The translations under genes and the position numbers were made by a program. Below the pieces are notes generated by a model, which saw only the letters and a list, made by a program, of their open reading frames with translations, did not search any database and was not told where the DNA came from. Shown here piece by piece: positions 1 through 11,647 of a stretch of 64,000 nt of DNA (position 1 is its first letter; each line of letters begins with the position of its first letter). The DNA is from Guyparkeria halophila (GTDB lineage: Bacteria > Pseudomonadota > Gammaproteobacteria > Halothiobacillales > Halothiobacillaceae): positions 1,867,501 through 1,931,500 of the forward strand of contig NZ_CP140153.1 in the NCBI RefSeq assembly GCF_034479635.1, given 5' to 3'.

Positions 1-1070
1 GCCGACGGCACGGCGGCAACGCCGATGGAGGTGACCAGCGCCAGCACCACGATCAGCACCTGCATCGACAAGGAGAGGTCCACGCCGTAGGCCTGGGCGA
101 TGAAGAGCACCGCGGCGCACTCGTAGAGCGCCGTGCCGTCCATGTTGATGGTCGCGCCCAACGGCAGCACGAACGAGGAGGTCTCGCGTGACACGCCGGC
201 CCGTTGCGTCAGCGCCTGCAGGGTGACCGGCAGGGTGCCGGCCGACGAACTGGTCGAGAAGGCGACCAGCAGGGCCGGCCAGATCGCCCGGATGAACCGG
301 ATCGGCGATCGGCGGGTGACCAGCCACAGCACCAGTGGCAACACCACCAGGGCGTGAATCGCCAACCCCATGACCACGGCCAGGAAGAAGTCGATCAGTG
401 GCAGGATTACCGACAGGCCGCTTTCGGCGATCACGCCGGCCACCAGCGCGAACACGCCGATTGGCGCGGTCTTCATCACCCAGTGGGTGATCTGGATCAT
501 CACGTCCTGCACGCCGGCCCAGAAATCCTTGACCGTCTGCATCCCCGGCGAGGTCGCGCGGGTCAGGGCGATGCCGAACAGCACCGAGAAGAAGATCAGG
601 CCCAACATCTGGGCCTCGGCACCGGCCTGGACGATGTTGGACGGCACCATGTCGCGCAGGATGTTGAAGAACTCGGACAGCTCCTTGCCCTCCAGCCGGC
701 CGCTGACCTCGTCACCGATCGGCGGCAGGGCAACGGTTTCCGACAGCGGCTGGCCGCCGGAAATCCCGGGCTGGAACAGGTTCATCACCATCAGGGCCGT
801 GGTGACGGCCAGGGTGGTCGAGAACAGGTAGTAGATAACCGTGCGGCCCGCCATCATGCCGACCCCGCCGGCACTGCCGATGCTTGCCACGCCGGTGATG
901 ATCGAGGCGGTGATCAACGGCACGATCAGCATCTTGAGCGCGTCGAGGAACAGGCCGCCGACGAAATCGTAGACGGCCAGCAGCGGGAGGCCGGCCGCCT
1001 CGGTGCCGAACACGGCGCCGACCAGGAAGGCCGCCGCCAGCGCGGTCAGGATCTGCCAGTGCAAGGCCAT
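1..1070 (-). CDS. Dicarboxylate/amino acid:cation symporter (DAACS family), 3' end missing
   Basis: This reads as a membrane carrier of the GltP/DctA family that takes up dicarboxylates or acidic amino acids with H+ or Na+. The reverse strand is open from an ATG at 1070 (start MALHWQILTALAAAF) to the window edge, giving 356 codons of alternating hydrophobic segments. A serine-rich SSSAGTLPVTL motif followed by NMDGTALYE is the substrate/cation-binding signature of the family. An AGGAG Shine-Dalgarno sits just upstream of the ATG. Family members are usually a little over 400 residues, so the last roughly 50-70 are outside the window. The exact substrate cannot be told. It follows ppiD on the same strand after about 50 bp. 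Confidence 0.88.
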   Translation of the reverse strand, partial: MALHWQILTALAAAFLVGAVFGTEAAGLPLLAVYDFVGGLFLDALKMLIVPLITASIITGVASIGSAGGVGMMAGRTVIYYLFSTTLAVTTALMVMNLFQPGISGGQPLSETVALPPIGDEVSGRLEGKELSEFFNILRDMVPSNIVQAGAEAQMLGLIFFSVLFGIALTRATSPGMQTVKDFWAGVQDVMIQITHWVMKTAPIGVFALVAGVIAESGLSVILPLIDFFLAVVMGLAIHALVVLPLVLWLVTRRSPIRFIRAIWPALLVAFSTSSSAGTLPVTLQALTQRAGVSRETSSFVLPLGATINMDGTALYECAAVLFIAQAYGVDLSLSMQVLIVVLALVTSIGVAAVPS

Positions 1071-1122
1071 GCAATCACTCCTGCTCGCCCATCACCCTGA
1101 CGGCGGGCGTGGACGGTTGCCG

Positions 1123-3051
1123 TCAATCGAAGGCGTGGTCGCGAATCTCGACGTCTGCCTCAGCGCGCAACGAGCGCATGAAGGCATCGATCAGACGGTT
1201 GGCCTGATTGTTCTCCAACTGACCGGCCAGGAGGTTGCGGGTCTCGGCATCCAGTTCGGCCGGCTCACCGGCGCGGACGCTGCTGAGAACGACCACGGCG
1301 GTGTCACCATCGGCCAGGCGAGCCGTCGTGGTGGCCAACGCCTCGTCGCCCGGCCTGGTCAGACCAAAGGCGGCCGACAGGGCGTCGGCAGGCATCGCGT
1401 CGCTGGCATCGGCCCGGCCATACCATTGCGCCGGGGTCCAGCTGGCCGCATCGACCTCGTCCACACGCTCGGCCGGGCTCTTGCCCGCGGCGAGATCGGA
1501 TTCGATCGACTCGGCCAGCTCGGCGATCGCCGTCTCTACCTGCTCGGCGCGCCATTGCGCGACCACCTGATCGCGAACCTCCTCGAACGGCAACGGCTGG
1601 GCGTCGCGATGTTCCTCGACACGCAGGACCACGGCGTGGCTGTTGTCCAGGTCAATCAGCTGGCTATTGAAACGCTCCTCGAGCACGGCCTCCCCGAACG
1701 CGGCCTCGCGCACGGCGCGACGCTCGCCGATGCCGTCTCCGGCCCCTCGGCTGATCCAGTCACTGGTCTCGATCTCCAGGCCAACGGCCTCGGCGGCCGG
1801 CACCAGGCTGTCGGGCTGCTCGTAGCTCACGCTCGCCAGTTGCTCGGCGGCGTCATAGTAGGCACGCTCGGCGGCGTCCTGCTTGAGTTGCTCGATCAAC
1901 TCGCCCCGCGCCTCTTCCAGCGGCGGCACCTCGGCCTGACTGACCTCGTAGACCTGGATCAGGTGCCAGCCGAAGCGGGTGCGCACCGGCTCGCTGATTT
2001 CGCCCTCGCCCAGTTCGGCAACGGCGCGATCGAAGGATTCGGCGATATCGCCCTCGCCGACACGACCGAGATCGCCGCCGCTATCGCGGGTGCTGCCGTC
2101 ATCCGACAGCTCGGCGGCCTTTTCCTCGAAGGTGGCCTCACCCGAGTCGATCGCCTCGCGAGCCGCTTCCAGACGCTCACGTGCCTTGTCGACCGTAGCG
2201 GCATCGGCATCGCCGGGCAGCTGGATCAGGATGTGACGGGCGCGGCGAACGGCCTCGGCGGCCTGACGGTCGCGATAGTCCTCGTAGGCGGACTGCAGGG
2301 CCGCCTCACTGACCTCCTGCGAGGCCGCAAGCTTCTCCGGCGTGATCTCGACATAGGCCAACTTGACCTGCTCGGGACGCTGGAAGGTGTCGACGCGCTC
2401 GTCGTAGTAAGCCTTGAGGGTCGACTCGTCGGGGTCATCGATGTTGGCAGCGACCGCCTCGCGATCGATACGCACCAGCCCGATCTCACGCGACTGGTCA
2501 CGCAGGGCGACCAGCTGGCGCACTTCGGGTTCCGTGACGAAGGCACTGCCCACCAGCGCATTGTCGAGGGTGTTGAACAGCAGGTCGCGCCGCACGTCGT
2601 TCTCGAACTGGTCGACCGACATGCCCTGCTGGGCGAGGCGACGTTCGTAGGCCTCGCGATCGAATTGCCCGTCGCGCTGGAAGGCGGAGATACCGCGAAT
2701 CGTGGCGGCCACCAGACCGTCGGGCACCGTGTAGCCCTGTTCACGGGTGAACTGAACCAGCAGGCGCTCGTTGATCATCTGGTCGAGCACCTGACGCTTG
2801 AGCCCCATCTGCTGGATCATCTCGGCGGTGATCTGCCGATCGCTGCGAGCGATCAACTGCTGACGACGCTCGCTGAAGGCCTGGTCCAGCTGACGGGCGG
2901 TGATCTCTTCGCCCTCGACCTCGGCGACCAGCGTGTCCTTGCCGCCACCCAGGTACTCGCCCACACCCCACAACGCGAACGGGATGCTGATCAAACCAAC
3001 GATTACATAAGCCAGCCAGCCGCGAATCTTCTCGCGGATATCCATCAACAT
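1123..3051 (-). CDS. ppiD: Periplasmic chaperone PpiD (SurA_N / parvulin-type PPIase)
   Basis: PpiD is an inner-membrane-anchored periplasmic chaperone near the Sec translocon that helps outer-membrane proteins fold. The 642-residue product starts MLMDIREKIRGW, has one N-terminal membrane anchor (about residues 13-34), a SurA_N-like chaperone domain, a parvulin domain beginning near RRARHILIQLP (about residue 265) and a long C-terminal chaperone region. Length matches E. coli PpiD (about 620). A GGGAG lies upstream of the first ATG; a second ATG two codons later is an alternative start. It follows hupB, exactly as in E. coli lon-hupB-ppiD. Confidence 0.93.
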   Translation of the reverse strand: MLMDIREKIRGWLAYVIVGLISIPFALWGVGEYLGGGKDTLVAEVEGEEITARQLDQAFSERRQQLIARSDRQITAEMIQQMGLKRQVLDQMINERLLVQFTREQGYTVPDGLVAATIRGISAFQRDGQFDREAYERRLAQQGMSVDQFENDVRRDLLFNTLDNALVGSAFVTEPEVRQLVALRDQSREIGLVRIDREAVAANIDDPDESTLKAYYDERVDTFQRPEQVKLAYVEITPEKLAASQEVSEAALQSAYEDYRDRQAAEAVRRARHILIQLPGDADAATVDKARERLEAAREAIDSGEATFEEKAAELSDDGSTRDSGGDLGRVGEGDIAESFDRAVAELGEGEISEPVRTRFGWHLIQVYEVSQAEVPPLEEARGELIEQLKQDAAERAYYDAAEQLASVSYEQPDSLVPAAEAVGLEIETSDWISRGAGDGIGERRAVREAAFGEAVLEERFNSQLIDLDNSHAVVLRVEEHRDAQPLPFEEVRDQVVAQWRAEQVETAIAELAESIESDLAAGKSPAERVDEVDAASWTPAQWYGRADASDAMPADALSAAFGLTRPGDEALATTTARLADGDTAVVVLSSVRAGEPAELDAETRNLLAGQLENNQANRLIDAFMRSLRAEADVEIRDHAFD

Positions 3052-3255
3052 GTCTACGTCACTCCCGCTTCGGGTCTGTCTTGGTGGTGTGGGGCGCAGC
3101 CGTCACCGCGACGGCACGGTATTCGGCGCAAATCGAGCGGCATGATAGCAGGGCTGATGCCACCAACCCATGCCGGCAACCTGGTGCCGCCGGGATGTCG
3201 ACCGGGGCACTGACCCCGCGTCGGCTCCCGCCCATGCGCCAGGCAAAAGAGAGAG

Positions 3256-3283
3256 GCAAAAAGAAAGGGGCGTTGCCGCCCCT
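3256..3283 (-). terminator. Rho-independent terminator after hupB
   Basis: On the minus strand AGGGGCG and CGCCCCT form a GC stem around a GCAA loop, followed by TTCTTTTT. It lies 60 bp downstream of the hupB stop codon and separates hupB from ppiD. Confidence 0.75.
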
Positions 3284-3344
3284 CCTGATCGGGTGTCAGG
3301 CCGTCATGCCGGCCCGCATCCCGCAACTATTCCGTTCGGATCGA

Positions 3345-3617
3345 TCAGTTGACCGCGTCTTTGAGGCCCTTGCCTGCCTTGAACGACGGCAGCTTGGAGG
3401 CCTTGATGTTGATCGTCTCGCCAGTGCGCGGGTTGCGGCCAGTCCGGGCCTCACGCTCGCGAACCAGGAAGGTGCCAAAGCCTACCAGCGTGACCTGGTC
3501 GTTCTTCTTCAGCGCGCCACCAACGGCATCGATGAAGCCATCCAGGGCACTCGCGGCCGCCGACTTGGAAATGCCAGCGTTATCGGCCATCGCATCGATC
3601 AGTTCAGATTTGTTCAT
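3345..3617 (-). CDS. hupB: DNA-binding protein HU-beta
   Basis: This 90-residue nucleoid-associated protein bends and compacts DNA as a dimer. It begins [18 protein letters not shown], contains the GFGTF turn and the conserved beta-arm segment [12 protein letters not shown], and ends [12 protein letters not shown], all standard for HU. It is a different paralogue from the IHF subunit at 27456-27752. It lies between lon and ppiD on the same strand, the usual enterobacterial and pseudomonad order, and has its own downstream terminator. Confidence 0.97.
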   Translation of the reverse strand: MNKSELIDAMADNAGISKSAAASALDGFIDAVGGALKKNDQVTLVGFGTFLVREREARTGRNPRTGETINIKASKLPSFKAGKGLKDAVN

Positions 3618-3820
3618 ACCTTGTCATCCCTTGGTGAAAAAAATGTCTGTTCGGGTCCCGGCTCACCGCGCGTCAGCGTCAGGACGCGGCGCAGCTGGCC
3701 ACCGCACGGAAACAGCGAAAACAGTTATACAAGTGCGACCTTCGGCGTGTCAACACGCAAATCGCCCGCGCAATGGGCTTTCTGGCGCGAAATGTAGCGT
3801 CACGAACGATCGACACCCAC

Positions 3821-6256
<2,436 letters not shown>

Positions 6257-6337
6257 ATAGGGGTATACCTGTAACGCCGTGATGGCGGTGTATTCGGATG
6301 ATCGGCCGCACCGGAACGCGCGGATCGCTTGTCCCTG

Positions 6338-6365
6338 ACGTATGACCGGAGAATAGCTTTTCAAG
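6338..6365 (-). promoter_or_regulatory. Possible sigma-32-type promoter of lon
   Basis: A perfect CTTGAAA (minus strand, 6365-6359), the -35 consensus of RpoH promoters, lies about 105 bp before the lon ATG. The expected CCCCAT-type -10 is not clearly present; CCGGTCAT (6349-6342) follows after only 9 bp. Control of lon by the heat-shock sigma factor is known in E. coli, so the placement is reasonable, but the -10 is weak. Confidence 0.35.
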
Positions 6366-6414
6366 CGCACTCTGTCAGGAAACCGTCCTCTCGCGAGAAC
6401 AATCCGGCGCGCAC

Positions 6415-6442
6415 ACGAAAACACCCCGGACCAGCCGGGGTG
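6415..6442 (-). terminator. Rho-independent terminator after clpX
   Basis: On the minus strand CACCCCGG and CCGGGGTG form an 8-bp stem around CTGGT, followed by TTTTCGTG. It lies about 30 bp after the clpX stop codon and before the lon promoter region, so lon appears to be its own transcription unit. Confidence 0.8.
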
Positions 6443-6472
6443 CAAAAGATCGCGGCCGGGCCAACCGACGGA

Positions 6473-7801
6473 TCAGCGATCCGAGGAGGCCTTGTCGTGC
6501 TTGGTGGCCGTCTCGTCGGCATCCACGTCCGCCTTGCTGCCGGACTCTGCCTTGCCGTAGACGAGATAGGGCTCGGACTCGGCGCGGACCACCGCGCCGT
6601 CCACCACGACCTTCTCGACGTTGGACAGGGAGGGCACCTCGTACATCGTGTCGAGCAGGATGTGCTCCATGATCGTGCGCAGGCCGCGCGCCCCGGTGCG
6701 CCGGCGGATCGCCTTCTTGGCGATCTCGCGCAGGGCATCCTCGCGAAATTCGAGCTCGACGTCCTCCATCTCGAACAGACGTTCGTACTGCTTGGTCAGG
6801 GCGTTCTTCGGCTCGGTCAGGATGCGGATCAGCGCCTCCTCGTCGAGCTCGGTGAGCGTGGCAATGACAGGCAGGCGGCCGATGAACTCGGGGATCAGGC
6901 CGAAGCGGGTCAGGTCCTCCGATTCGATCTGGTTCATCAGCTCGTCGGTGGCCTTCTGGTCGAGTTCGGATTTCACCTCGGCGGAAAAGCCGATGCCGCC
7001 CCTCTCGACCCGCTGGCGGATGATCTGCTCCAGGCCGGCAAACGCCCCACCGACGATGAACAGCATGTTGCTGGTGTCGATCTGGACGAATTCCTGCTGC
7101 GGGTGCTTGCGCCCGCCCTGCGGCGGGACCGAGGCCGCGGTGCCCTCGATCATCTTGAGCAAGGCCTGTTGCACGCCCTCGCCGGACACATCACGCGTGA
7201 TCGACGGGTTTTCCGACTTGCGGGTGATCTTGTCGATCTCGTCGATGTAGATGATGCCGTGCTGGGCCTTCTCGACGTCGTAGTCGCAACGCTGCAGGAG
7301 CTTCTGCAGGATGTTCTCGACGTCCTCGCCGACGTAGCCCGCCTCGGTCAGCGTGGTCGCATCGGCGATGGTGAACGGCACGTCCAGCACGCGAGCGAGC
7401 GTCTGCGCCAGCAGGGTCTTGCCCGAGCCGGTCGGGCCGATCAGCAGGATGTTCGACTTCGACAACTCGACGCCGTCATCCTCCGCGTCGCGGCGACGCT
7501 CGCCAAACAGGTTCAGGCGCTTGTAATGGTTGTAGACCGCGACCGCCAGTGCACGCTTGGCGGTCATCTGGCCGATCACGTACTCGTCAAGCGCAGCGAC
7601 CAGCTCGTGCGGGGTCGGCAGTCGCTCCGGACCATTCTCGCCCTCGGCTTCCACTTCTTCACGCAGAATGTCGTTGCACAACTCGACGCATTCGTCGCAG
7701 ATGTAGATGTTCGGACCAGCGATCAGTTTCTTGACCTCGTCCTGGCTCTTGCCGCAGAACGAGCAGATCAGATCCTGCGTGTCTTTCGTCTTCTCAGCCA
7801 T
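6473..7801 (-). CDS. clpX: ClpX, ATPase subunit of ClpXP protease
   Basis: ClpX is the AAA+ hexameric unfoldase that feeds substrates to ClpP. The 442-residue protein has an N-terminal C4 zinc-binding domain (Cys13, Cys16, Cys35, Cys38 in CSFCGK...CDEC), Walker [13 protein letters not shown], Walker [11 protein letters not shown], and a ClpP-binding loop of the IGF type that reads IGF in [11 protein letters not shown]. The C-terminal tail is acidic and alanine-rich. It lies about 115 bp after clpP on the same strand, and ends at a strong terminator, consistent with a clpPX transcript. Confidence 0.97.
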   Translation of the reverse strand: MAEKTKDTQDLICSFCGKSQDEVKKLIAGPNIYICDECVELCNDILREEVEAEGENGPERLPTPHELVAALDEYVIGQMTAKRALAVAVYNHYKRLNLFGERRRDAEDDGVELSKSNILLIGPTGSGKTLLAQTLARVLDVPFTIADATTLTEAGYVGEDVENILQKLLQRCDYDVEKAQHGIIYIDEIDKITRKSENPSITRDVSGEGVQQALLKMIEGTAASVPPQGGRKHPQQEFVQIDTSNMLFIVGGAFAGLEQIIRQRVERGGIGFSAEVKSELDQKATDELMNQIESEDLTRFGLIPEFIGRLPVIATLTELDEEALIRILTEPKNALTKQYERLFEMEDVELEFREDALREIAKKAIRRRTGARGLRTIMEHILLDTMYEVPSLSNVEKVVVDGAVVRAESEPYLVYGKAESGSKADVDADETATKHDKASSDR

Positions 7802-7916
7802 GGCTGTTCTCGTCGAACCTCGTGGGTCGGTGCGGCCGAGCGTTATCCGGATCGGCCGATCGACTGAATGGGGTCGCCGCCGGTAAACGGTCGCAGACGG
7901 CCTGGATTAGTCGGGA

Positions 7917-8564
7917 TCAGTCCGCCTTGCCGGCCTTCTGACGGCTGGTAAGCACCTTGTCGACCAGATTGTAGTCGCAAGCCTGGTCGGCCGTCATGAA
8001 GTTGTCCCGATCGGTATCGCGCTCGAGCTGTTCGAGGCTCTGGCCGGTGTGGTGCGACAGGATGCCGTTGAGACGCTCACGCAGCTTGATGATCTCCTCG
8101 GCGTGGATCTTGATGTCCGAGGCCTGACCCTGGAAGCCGCCCAGCGGCTGGTGGATCATGATGCGCGAGTTGGGCAGGGCGTAGCGCTTGCCTTCCGCCC
8201 CGCCGGCAAGCAGGAACGAGCCCATGCTGGCCGCCTGGCCGATGCACAGGGTCGAGACGTCCGGCTTGATGAACTGCATGGTGTCGTAGATCGCCATGCC
8301 GGCCGTCACCACGCCACCCGGCGAGTTGATGTAGAGATGGATGTCCTTGTCCGGGTTCTCCGACTCGAGGAACAGCAGCTGGGCAACGATCAGGTTGGCC
8401 ATCTGGTCCTCGATCGGACCGACAACGAAGATCACCCGCTCCTTGAGCAGGCGCGAGTAGATGTCGTAGGCGCGCTCGCCCCGGGAGCTCTGCTCGACGA
8501 CCATCGGTACCAGGGCATTCATTTCCGGTTGGCCGCCATGGTGGCTTTCAAACGCCTCTTTCAT
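7917..8564 (-). CDS. clpP: ClpP, proteolytic subunit of ClpXP
   Basis: ClpP forms the tetradecameric serine peptidase barrel that degrades proteins delivered by ClpX or ClpA. The 215-residue product carries the full triad: Ser113 in GQAASMGSF, His138 in [10 protein letters not shown] and Asp187 in ERDTDRDNF. The YINSPGG substrate-binding loop is present. The first 14 residues before [11 protein letters not shown] are probably the processed propeptide. It follows tig by 79 bp and precedes clpX, the usual tig-clpP-clpX order. Confidence 0.97.
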   Translation of the reverse strand: MKEAFESHHGGQPEMNALVPMVVEQSSRGERAYDIYSRLLKERVIFVVGPIEDQMANLIVAQLLFLESENPDKDIHLYINSPGGVVTAGMAIYDTMQFIKPDVSTLCIGQAASMGSFLLAGGAEGKRYALPNSRIMIHQPLGGFQGQASDIKIHAEEIIKLRERLNGILSHHTGQSLEQLERDTDRDNFMTADQACDYNLVDKVLTSRQKAGKAD

Positions 8565-8643
8565 TCATCACCTCGGTATAAACGGTTCGGCCGCCTCGAG
8601 GGCGGCCAGATTCCTGTCAGCAATCAGATGGTGCCGCCGGGTC

Positions 8644-9936
8644 TCAGCCTTGCGGGTTCATCAGTTCCTTGAAGGGGACCTTCTTCTCGCTGACCTTGGC
8701 CTTGCCAAGGATATGCTCGACCGCCTGTTCTTCAAGGACCACGGTACGGGCATTGCTCATCATCTGATGGTCGCCCTTGTAGTGGGCCACCACCTGTTCC
8801 GGCTCGTCGTAGGCCGCGGCGATCTCGTTGATGAACGCATCGACGCGCTCGTCTTCCGGCTTGAGGTCGGCTTCCTTGACCACTTCCATGATCACCAGAC
8901 CCATGCGCACGCGCTTCTCGGCCTGCTCATTGAACAACGAGGCGTCGAGCATGGCCGGGTCGGCATCCGGCATCTGGTTGCGGACGAACTGGTCGCGCAT
9001 CGAGACCGACTCGTCGTCGATCAGCGAGGACGGCACGTCGAACTCGAGCGACTCGGTCAGCGCCTCGATGGTGCGGTCCTTGTTGCGACGGCGGATGGTC
9101 TGCTTGAGTTCGCGCTCCATGTTGTCGCGCACGTCGTCGCGCAGCTTGTCGGCCGAATCGGCGCCGAATTTCTTGGCGAACTCGTCGTCGACCTCGGGCA
9201 GCACCTGCTCTTCGACCTGGGTCGCCTCGATCTCGAACTCGGCGGTCTTGCCCGCCAGCTGTTCGGCCTGGTAGTCCTCAGGGAAGTTCACCTCGATGGT
9301 GACCGGCTCGCCCGGCTTGATGCCTTTCAGGCCCTTCTCGAAGTCCGGCAGCATCTGCCCTTCGCCCAGGATCACCTCGACGCCCTCGGCCGAGCCGCCC
9401 TCGAACGCTTCGCCATCGATCTTGCCGACGAAGTTGATGGTGACCTTCTCGCCCTTGCGTGCCTTGTGGCGGACCTTCTTCCAGTCGGCGTTCTGCTTGC
9501 GCAGGGTGTCGATCATCTCGTCGACATCCTCGTCGGCCACTTCACTGGTGACGGTCTCGACCTTGAGCTTGGACAGGTCACCCAGTTCGATCTCCGGGTA
9601 GACCTCGACCGCCGCGGTGAATTTCAGCGGCTCGCCGGACTTGTTGTTCTCGATCGACTCGATGCTCGGCTGGCCGGCAACGCGCAGGTCGTTTTCCTGA
9701 ACGGCCTGCTGGAAGCTCTGGCCCATGACGTCGCCGATGACGTCATCGCGGACCCGGCCGGCATACTGCATCCGGATGACCGACAGCGGCGCCTTGCCGG
9801 GACGAAAGCCGTCGATGCGGGCGCGACCGCGCATGTCCTTGAGACGCTTCTCGACCTGCTCGTCGATCTCGTTGGCGGGGACCTCGATCGCCAGGCGACG
9901 GGTCAGGCCTTCGGCCGGTTGCAATTCAACCTGCAT
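8644..9936 (-). CDS. tig: Trigger factor
   Basis: Trigger factor is the ribosome-bound chaperone that meets nascent chains at the exit tunnel. The 430-residue protein has the ribosome-docking signature GFRPGKAP at residues 43-50, an FKBP-type PPIase domain (about 150-245, GEKVTINFVGKIDGEAFEGG) and a helical C-terminal domain. Length matches E. coli Tig (432). It heads the tig-clpP-clpX series and lies just downstream of the tRNA-Leu gene on the same strand. Confidence 0.97.
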   Translation of the reverse strand: MQVELQPAEGLTRRLAIEVPANEIDEQVEKRLKDMRGRARIDGFRPGKAPLSVIRMQYAGRVRDDVIGDVMGQSFQQAVQENDLRVAGQPSIESIENNKSGEPLKFTAAVEVYPEIELGDLSKLKVETVTSEVADEDVDEMIDTLRKQNADWKKVRHKARKGEKVTINFVGKIDGEAFEGGSAEGVEVILGEGQMLPDFEKGLKGIKPGEPVTIEVNFPEDYQAEQLAGKTAEFEIEATQVEEQVLPEVDDEFAKKFGADSADKLRDDVRDNMERELKQTIRRRNKDRTIEALTESLEFDVPSSLIDDESVSMRDQFVRNQMPDADPAMLDASLFNEQAEKRVRMGLVIMEVVKEADLKPEDERVDAFINEIAAAYDEPEQVVAHYKGDHQMMSNARTVVLEEQAVEHILGKAKVSEKKVPFKELMNPQG

Positions 9937-10012
9937 GGATGTCGTACCTCAAAAAAAGAATGTCTGAATGTTGCTCGTCCCGCCATCGGTGCGCGGAACG
10001 CCTATCGGGATA

Positions 10013-10097
10013 TGGTGCGAGAGGAGAGACTCGAACTCTCACGCCGTCAGGCGCTGGTACCTAAAACCAGTGCGTCTACCAATTCCGCCACTCTCGC
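10013..10097 (-). tRNA. tRNA-Leu (UAG anticodon)
   Basis: Read on the minus strand, an 85-nt cloverleaf starts GCGAGAGTGGCGGAATTGG and ends with an encoded CCA. The anticodon stem CTGGT/ACCAG encloses the loop TTTAGGT, giving anticodon UAG for CUA and other CUN codons. The long variable arm (GCCTGACGGC region), GTTCGAGTC T loop and matching GCGAGAG/CTCTCGC acceptor stem fit a class II leucine tRNA. It lies between ffh and tig. Confidence 0.95.
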
Positions 10098-10177
10098 CGG
10101 ATGTTCGCCCAAAGCGGGGCAGTATACCGAAGCGTCGAGCGCGCCCAAAGCGCACCCGGCGGTTCGATCGCCCGTCG

Positions 10178-11533
10178 TCAGAACGGCAGGCCCGGCATGC
10201 GCCCCTTCATGCCGCGCATCATCTTCTTCATGCCGCCGCCGGACAGCTTCTTCATCATGTCGCGCATGTCGCGATACTGCTTCAGGAGCCGGTTGACGTC
10301 CTGCACCTGCATGCCCGAACCGTTCGCGATCCGACGCTTGCGCGACCCCTTGATGATGTCGGGGCGCTGGCGTTCACCCGGCGTCATCGAGTCGATGATC
10401 GCCATCATGCGCTTGATGTCCTTGTCGTCGATGTGCTTCTGCGCATCGGCGCCCAGCTTGCCCATGCCCGGCAGCTTGTCCATCAGGCCGCCCATGCCGC
10501 CCATCTTGAGCATCTGGCCGAACTGGTCACGCATGTCCTCGAGCGTGAAGCCCTTGCCGGAGCGCACCTTGTCGGCCAGCGCCTTGGCCTTGTCGGCATC
10601 GACGGTCTCCTGCGCCTGTTCGACCAGGGAGACGACATCGCCCATGCCGAGGATGCGCGAGGCGATCCGGTCGGGATGGAACGGCTCGAGGGCGTCGAGC
10701 TTCTCGCCCACACCGAGGAACTTGATCGGCTTGCCGGTGACGTGACGCACCGACAGCGCCGCGCCACCGCGGGCATCACCATCGGCCTTGGTCAGGATCA
10801 CGCCGGTCAACGGCAGCTGCTCGTGGAAGGCCTGGGCGGTGTTGGCCGCGTCCTGACCGGTCATCGAGTCGACGACGAACAGCGTCTCGATCGGGTCGAT
10901 CGCGCCGTGGATACGGGCGACCTCGCCCATCATCTCCTCGTCGACGTGCAGGCGACCGGCCGTGTCGACGATCAGCACGTCGTAGAACTTGAGCTCGGCC
11001 TCCTTACGGGCGGCCTTGGCGATCTCGACCGGATCCTGGTCACTCGAGGACGGGAAGAAGTCGACGCCGACCTGCTTGGCCACCGTCTCGAGCTGGTCGA
11101 TCGCCGCCGGACGGTAGACGTCCGCGGAGACGACCAGCACCTTTTTCTTCTGGTTGTTCTTGAGCCAGCGGCCGAGCTTGCCCGCGGTGGTGGTCTTGCC
11201 CGCGCCCTGCAGGCCCGCCATCAAGATCACCGCCGGCGGACGCGCAGCCAGGTCGAGCTCGGCGTTCTCCGAGCCCATCAGGCGCGTCAGTTCGTCGTTG
11301 ACGATCTTGACGAACACCTGGCCCGGCTGGAGGCTCTTGGCCACCTCGGCGCCCACCGCCCGCTCGCGCACGTCCTTGATGAACTCGCGCACCACCGGCA
11401 GGGCCACGTCGGCCTCCAGCAGCGCCATGCGCACTTCGCGCAGGGCATCCTTGATGTTGTCCTCGGTCAGACGCCCCTGGCCCTTCAGGCCATCGAGCAG
11501 CCCACCGAGTCGCTTGGAAAGGTTGTCAAACAT
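10178..11533 (-). CDS. ffh: Signal recognition particle protein Ffh
   Basis: Ffh is the SRP54 GTPase that binds 4.5S RNA and signal sequences and targets membrane proteins to FtsY/Sec. The 451-residue protein has an N domain, a G domain with P-loop GLQGAGKTTTAGKLG, DTAGRLHVDEEMM and TKADGDARGG motifs, and a methionine-rich M domain from about residue 330 ending SGGGMKKMMRGMKGRMPGL. Length matches E. coli Ffh (453). It is transcribed away from typA's 3' end on the same strand with a short repeat-containing gap between. Confidence 0.97.
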   Translation of the reverse strand: MFDNLSKRLGGLLDGLKGQGRLTEDNIKDALREVRMALLEADVALPVVREFIKDVRERAVGAEVAKSLQPGQVFVKIVNDELTRLMGSENAELDLAARPPAVILMAGLQGAGKTTTAGKLGRWLKNNQKKKVLVVSADVYRPAAIDQLETVAKQVGVDFFPSSSDQDPVEIAKAARKEAELKFYDVLIVDTAGRLHVDEEMMGEVARIHGAIDPIETLFVVDSMTGQDAANTAQAFHEQLPLTGVILTKADGDARGGAALSVRHVTGKPIKFLGVGEKLDALEPFHPDRIASRILGMGDVVSLVEQAQETVDADKAKALADKVRSGKGFTLEDMRDQFGQMLKMGGMGGLMDKLPGMGKLGADAQKHIDDKDIKRMMAIIDSMTPGERQRPDIIKGSRKRRIANGSGMQVQDVNRLLKQYRDMRDMMKKLSGGGMKKMMRGMKGRMPGLPF

Positions 11534-11544
11534 CGCTTGCCTCT

Positions 11545-11591
11545 CTCAATGCGGTGCACCCCGGCTCAATGCGGCGCACCCCGGGCTCAAT
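11545..11591. repeat. Short imperfect tandem repeat between ffh and typA
   Basis: CTCAATGCGGTGCACCCCGG is followed by CTCAATGCGGCGCACCCCGGG and then a partial third unit beginning CTCAAT. The units are 20-21 bp and lie in the 114-bp gap upstream of ffh. No role can be assigned. Confidence 0.6.
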
Positions 11592-11647
11592 GACGCGCCG
11601 CGTGGAACCGTGCCGGCCCGAGCCGGCACCCGCCATCAAATCCGCGA